Shown here: one piece after another, positions 39,436-42,463 of the stretch
Numbering within the stretch: the stretch's first letter is position 1
Layout of the letters: each line of letters opens with the position of its first letter
Assembly: GCA_018400915.1 (NCBI GenBank)
Contig: JAGYLW010000004.1
Coordinates: 1 to 42,463, forward strand
Length of the DNA: 42,463 bases
Reading direction: 5' to 3'
Source: Fidelibacterota bacterium
GTDB taxonomy: Bacteria; Fidelibacterota; Fidelibacteria; Fidelibacterales; Fidelibacteraceae
Notes under the pieces: generated by a model
The model's database searches: none
Seen by the model: only the letters and a program-made list of their open reading frames with translations
Told to the model about the DNA's origin: nothing
Position numbers and translations under genes: made by a program

Positions 39436-40346
39436 TGCTGAGCTCCTTCCTGCGTTCCTGCGATGATCAGGCTGACAGAGACCGGACGGTGATCGGAGAT
39501 ATAGCTGTGATATTCGCTCCAGCGGCCTTCAAGGTAGGTATCGTAGAGCATGGTCTGTGTTTGGTAATGGTGTTCGAACAGCTCGCCGGTAATAAGGATA
39601 TGATCAATGTGGGAGGGGTAGGAGGGATAGGACCAGAGCAGGTTGCTTCCTTCGGCAATATGCATGTCGGTGAAACGGCTGGAGAGCGAATCGTCGATCC
39701 AGAGCTGAAAGACATTACGTACCGGCGGGTCCGTCAGTTCATCGTTCAGGTCACCGAGAACGACAAGTTTTTCCTCATTGAAATCCGATCTGATGTGGTC
39801 ATCCAGTAATTGAACGGCCTCCTGCCGCCGCCGCTCCTCGTCCCAGCTGTCATCCGGGTCGATCGCGCCGTCGCCGCCGGCTTTAAAATGGTTGTTGATG
39901 ATCACGACCTTTACTCCCTGCCAGCGGGCCTCCATCACAAGGGGAGGTCGGGGAAAGGGACGTGACATATCGGTATAGATCTCATAGATGCTGGTGTCGA
40001 GGGCGATCAGGCTGTCAACGTAGAAATATGCCAGACCCCAGTCGCCGCCGCCTTCGCCCCGGTGCCAGGAATAATGCTCCAGGCGGTCCGCCAGCTGCTG
40101 AAATGCGAACTCTGAGCTAATCTCCTGAAAGGCGATGATGTCGGGTTTCATGTCACGGATGGCGTCCTCAACGTAATTGATGCTGCTGATGCCGCTTTTC
40201 GGGAAAAGGTTCAGGTTCCAGGTCACGATATCCAGGGTGTCGCCGCCGCTGAAAGCGGGGAACCCGGGATCGCCGTCATCAGGCGTGTCGATCGCGCAGG
40301 CAGCCAGGAAAATGAGGAGGAGTGCGGATGTGAAGGACTTATTCAG
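39432..40346 (-). CDS. Endonuclease/exonuclease/phosphatase-fold lipoprotein, apparent CTG start
   Basis: The track begins at a GTG (40226) that would cut off the first beta-strand (DIVTWN). Reading upstream in the same frame gives a lipoprotein signal, NKSFTSALLLIFLAAC, with no ATG, GTG or TTG before it. The only initiator position is a CTG at 40346 that overlaps the upstream stop as CTGA, preceded by GGAG at 5-6 nt. The product (304 residues) has the EEP motifs: DIIAFQEI with the metal Glu, NNHFKAGGDGA, LVVLGDLND, SHIDHILI and SDHRPVSV. It should hydrolyse a phosphodiester in the envelope. CTG may be a true start or an A-to-C change. Confidence 0.8.
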   Translation of the reverse strand: MNKSFTSALLLIFLAACAIDTPDDGDPGFPAFSGGDTLDIVTWNLNLFPKSGISSINYVEDAIRDMKPDIIAFQEISSEFAFQQLADRLEHYSWHRGEGGGDWGLAYFYVDSLIALDTSIYEIYTDMSRPFPRPPLVMEARWQGVKVVIINNHFKAGGDGAIDPDDSWDEERRRQEAVQLLDDHIRSDFNEEKLVVLGDLNDELTDPPVRNVFQLWIDDSLSSRFTDMHIAEGSNLLWSYPSYPSHIDHILITGELFEHHYQTQTMLYDTYLEGRWSEYHSYISDHRPVSVSLIIAGTQEGAQQ

Positions 40347-40744
40347 GTGATCTCCGTTTCAATAATGTATTGTTTGTTCGCCACAGCGATATGCCGGATC
40401 TGATGTTTCGGGAAATACATGTTGCTCAGCATCCGGGTGTCGATCCTGAGATCGGGATAGTCGACCCTGACGAAGGGGATCGAATGGGTGTAGCGCTCAA
40501 GAAAGTTGATCAGCATTTCGGCGATCTTCCGGTGGGAAAGGATATGCAGTGTCAGTACGTCATTCCTGAAGTGCACAAAATCCAGCTCGACTTTCAGTGT
40601 GTTCACGATCGGCGCCCTCATGGTAATGACAATGGTCTCATCCGGTTTCTGTATGTCAAAATGAAGGTTTTTCAGCAGACCTTTGTCCGAATTCAGCTCC
40701 GCAGAGAAATGAAGGTGATCGAATGTCAGTGTTATGGTTTTCAT
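40343..40744 (-). CDS. Small uncharacterised protein
   Basis: The start is placed at ATG 40744; the track's 40750 is TTG. The product of 133 residues is soluble-looking, with alternating beta-type segments (TITLTFDHLHFSAELN, TIVITMRAPIVNTLKVELDF) and a helix (RKIAEMLINFLERYTHSIPF). No signal peptide or named motif is visible, so I give no function. Its TGA overlaps the CTG of the following lipoprotein gene by 3 nt (CTGA), so the two are probably co-expressed. The upstream 140 bp also serves the divergent GAPDH gene. Confidence 0.65.
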   Translation of the reverse strand: MKTITLTFDHLHFSAELNSDKGLLKNLHFDIQKPDETIVITMRAPIVNTLKVELDFVHFRNDVLTLHILSHRKIAEMLINFLERYTHSIPFVRVDYPDLRIDTRMLSNMYFPKHQIRHIAVANKQYIIETEIT

Positions 40745-40862
40745 AGACAATAAAGATAATACAAAATGGTTTATAAAATCAATATAAAGTTACCGTTAAT
40801 CCCGATTCTGAAAAAATATCTGGCGTTCACATCGGAAACATTATATATTTTATGACATTTGA

Positions 40863-41885
<1,023 letters not shown>

Positions 41886-41892
41886 CCCAATT

Positions 41893-41933
41893 ATATAACA
41901 AAGGCTGTTCTCCGTGAACAGCCTTTGTTATAT
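41893..41933 (+). terminator. Long hairpin between gap and the GH57 gene
   Basis: ATATAACAAAGGCTGTTC pairs with GAACAGCCTTTGTTATAT, an 18-bp perfect stem with a 5-nt loop (TCCGT). No proper T tract follows, so it is a hairpin-type terminator of GAPDH transcripts or an mRNA-end stabiliser. The distal arm ends 6 nt before the GH57 ATG at 41940, so it may also affect that gene. Confidence 0.65.
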
Positions 41934-41939
41934 TACAGT

Positions 41940-42463
41940 ATGTCCACAATAAAATTTATATTTGCCTTACATAATCATCAGCCCGTTGGAAATTTCAACG
42001 AGGTGTTCGAGCATGCGTATGATAAGGCCTACAAGCCTTTGCTCGGGCTCCTGAAAGAACATCCCGGTATTGCCGTATCGCTGCATTACAGCGGGTCCCT
42101 GCTTGAGTGGCTGATAGAGAACAAGCCCGGATTCATCGACGATATCCGCTTTCTGACGGACAGGAACAATGTCGAGCTGCTCTCGGGCGCCTTTTATGAA
42201 CCCATGCTCACCCTGCTTCCCGAATCCGACAGGATCGGGCAGATCAAACTGCAGAACAGCCTGCTTCGGGATGTTTTCGCCTATGTTCCCCGGGGAATGT
42301 GGATACCCGAACGGGTATGGTCCCTTGACCTGCCTTACTGCATTTGCGAGGGCGGGCTCAAATATACGGTGATCGATGAACATCATGTCAGCCGTCACCG
42401 GCCGTTGAAGGGATATTACAATACGGAAGCCGAAGGAAGAACCGTCGGCGTATTCTCCATTTC
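41940..42463 (+). CDS. GH57-family alpha-amylase / 4-alpha-glucanotransferase, partial
   Basis: The gene is cut by the window end; 174 codons are visible from ATG 41940. It opens with the GH57 motif FALHNHQPVGNF (HQP), followed by EHAYDKAYKPLLGLLKEHPG, then GSLLEWLIENKPGFIDDI and MWIPERVWSLDLPYCICEGG, where PERVW is another family signature. GH57 enzymes hydrolyse or transfer alpha-1,4-glucans by a retaining mechanism; the catalytic nucleophile Glu lies near the visible ERVW block or beyond. No Shine-Dalgarno precedes the ATG because the upstream hairpin occupies that place. It is encoded next to GAPDH, hinting at glycogen use. Confidence 0.9.
   Translation, partial: MSTIKFIFALHNHQPVGNFNEVFEHAYDKAYKPLLGLLKEHPGIAVSLHYSGSLLEWLIENKPGFIDDIRFLTDRNNVELLSGAFYEPMLTLLPESDRIGQIKLQNSLLRDVFAYVPRGMWIPERVWSLDLPYCICEGGLKYTVIDEHHVSRHRPLKGYYNTEAEGRTVGVFSI

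Noticed and set aside
38239-39441. Plus-strand ORF of 400 codons
   Set aside because: It is antisense to the GT4 and Nif3-like genes, both of which have family signatures.

Overview
The window looks like a chromosomal segment of an uncultured Gram-negative bacterium of the FCB (Fibrobacteres-Chlorobi-Bacteroidetes) superphylum, perhaps a Marinimicrobia- or Cloacimonetes-like lineage. The reasons are a PorV-type outer membrane barrel beside a large secreted protein with a C-terminal sorting domain of the type IX secretion (T9SS)/FlgD type, a short starch-synthase-like protein next to a DUF4270-like lipoprotein (a Bacteroidota-style pairing), many lipoproteins, and a BamD homologue. The phylum call is inference; no rRNA or tRNA gene is present.

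Layout. (1) Positions 1-20,306 are an almost gap-free minus-strand run. In transcription order: starch-synthase-like protein, DUF4270-like lipoprotein, FadL-like barrel, TPR lipoprotein, rpiB, glyA, nrdR; a hairpin/promoter gap; PorV-like barrel, an M6-like secreted protein that has lost its zinc motif, a 992-residue metallopeptidase/beta-propeller/beta-barrel protein, a gene broken by about seven one-base indels, bamD, nadD, a Na+/Ca2+ exchanger, a methyltransferase, ftsE, ftsX and a cut-off NamZ-like (DUF1343) lipoprotein. Many neighbours overlap by 1-31 nt. (2) 20,592-26,828, mainly plus strand: AI-2E-family permease, PHP phosphoesterase (minus), YtfJ-like protein, NfeD, SPFH protein, YjbQ, and rplU-rpmA, with two related clusters of palindromic repeats in the gaps. 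(3) 27,000-31,900 is an accessory stretch: small membrane protein, PEGA lipoprotein, a 5'-truncated Cache-domain remnant, a predicted XRE-Panacea antitoxin with a RelE-like toxin, a small membrane protein, and an XRE-ImmA/IrrE protease with a DUF4411 PIN-like protein. (4) 32,190-37,398, plus strand: HIT hydrolase, AmmeMemoRadiSam B (MEMO1-like), FemAB/GNAT-like transferase and two tandem Wzx-like flippases. (5) 37,489-40,744, minus strand: a small uncharacterised protein, a lipoprotein endonuclease/phosphatase that seems to start at CTG, Nif3-like protein and a GT4 glycosyltransferase. (6) gap (GAPDH), a long hairpin, and the start of a GH57 glucanotransferase/amylase cut off by the window end.

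Themes: envelope building (FtsEX, NamZ-like, BamD, PorV and its presumed cargo, flippases, glycosyltransferase), central carbon and one-carbon metabolism (RpiB, GlyA, GAPDH, GH57), and a small toxin-antitoxin island. The most notable items are the PorV/pseudo-protease/peptidase-barrel cassette, the Panacea toxin-antitoxin pair with a readable operator, the indel-riddled membrane gene, and the CTG-start lipoprotein. All coordinates, motifs and spacings were read by eye; no database search was run.
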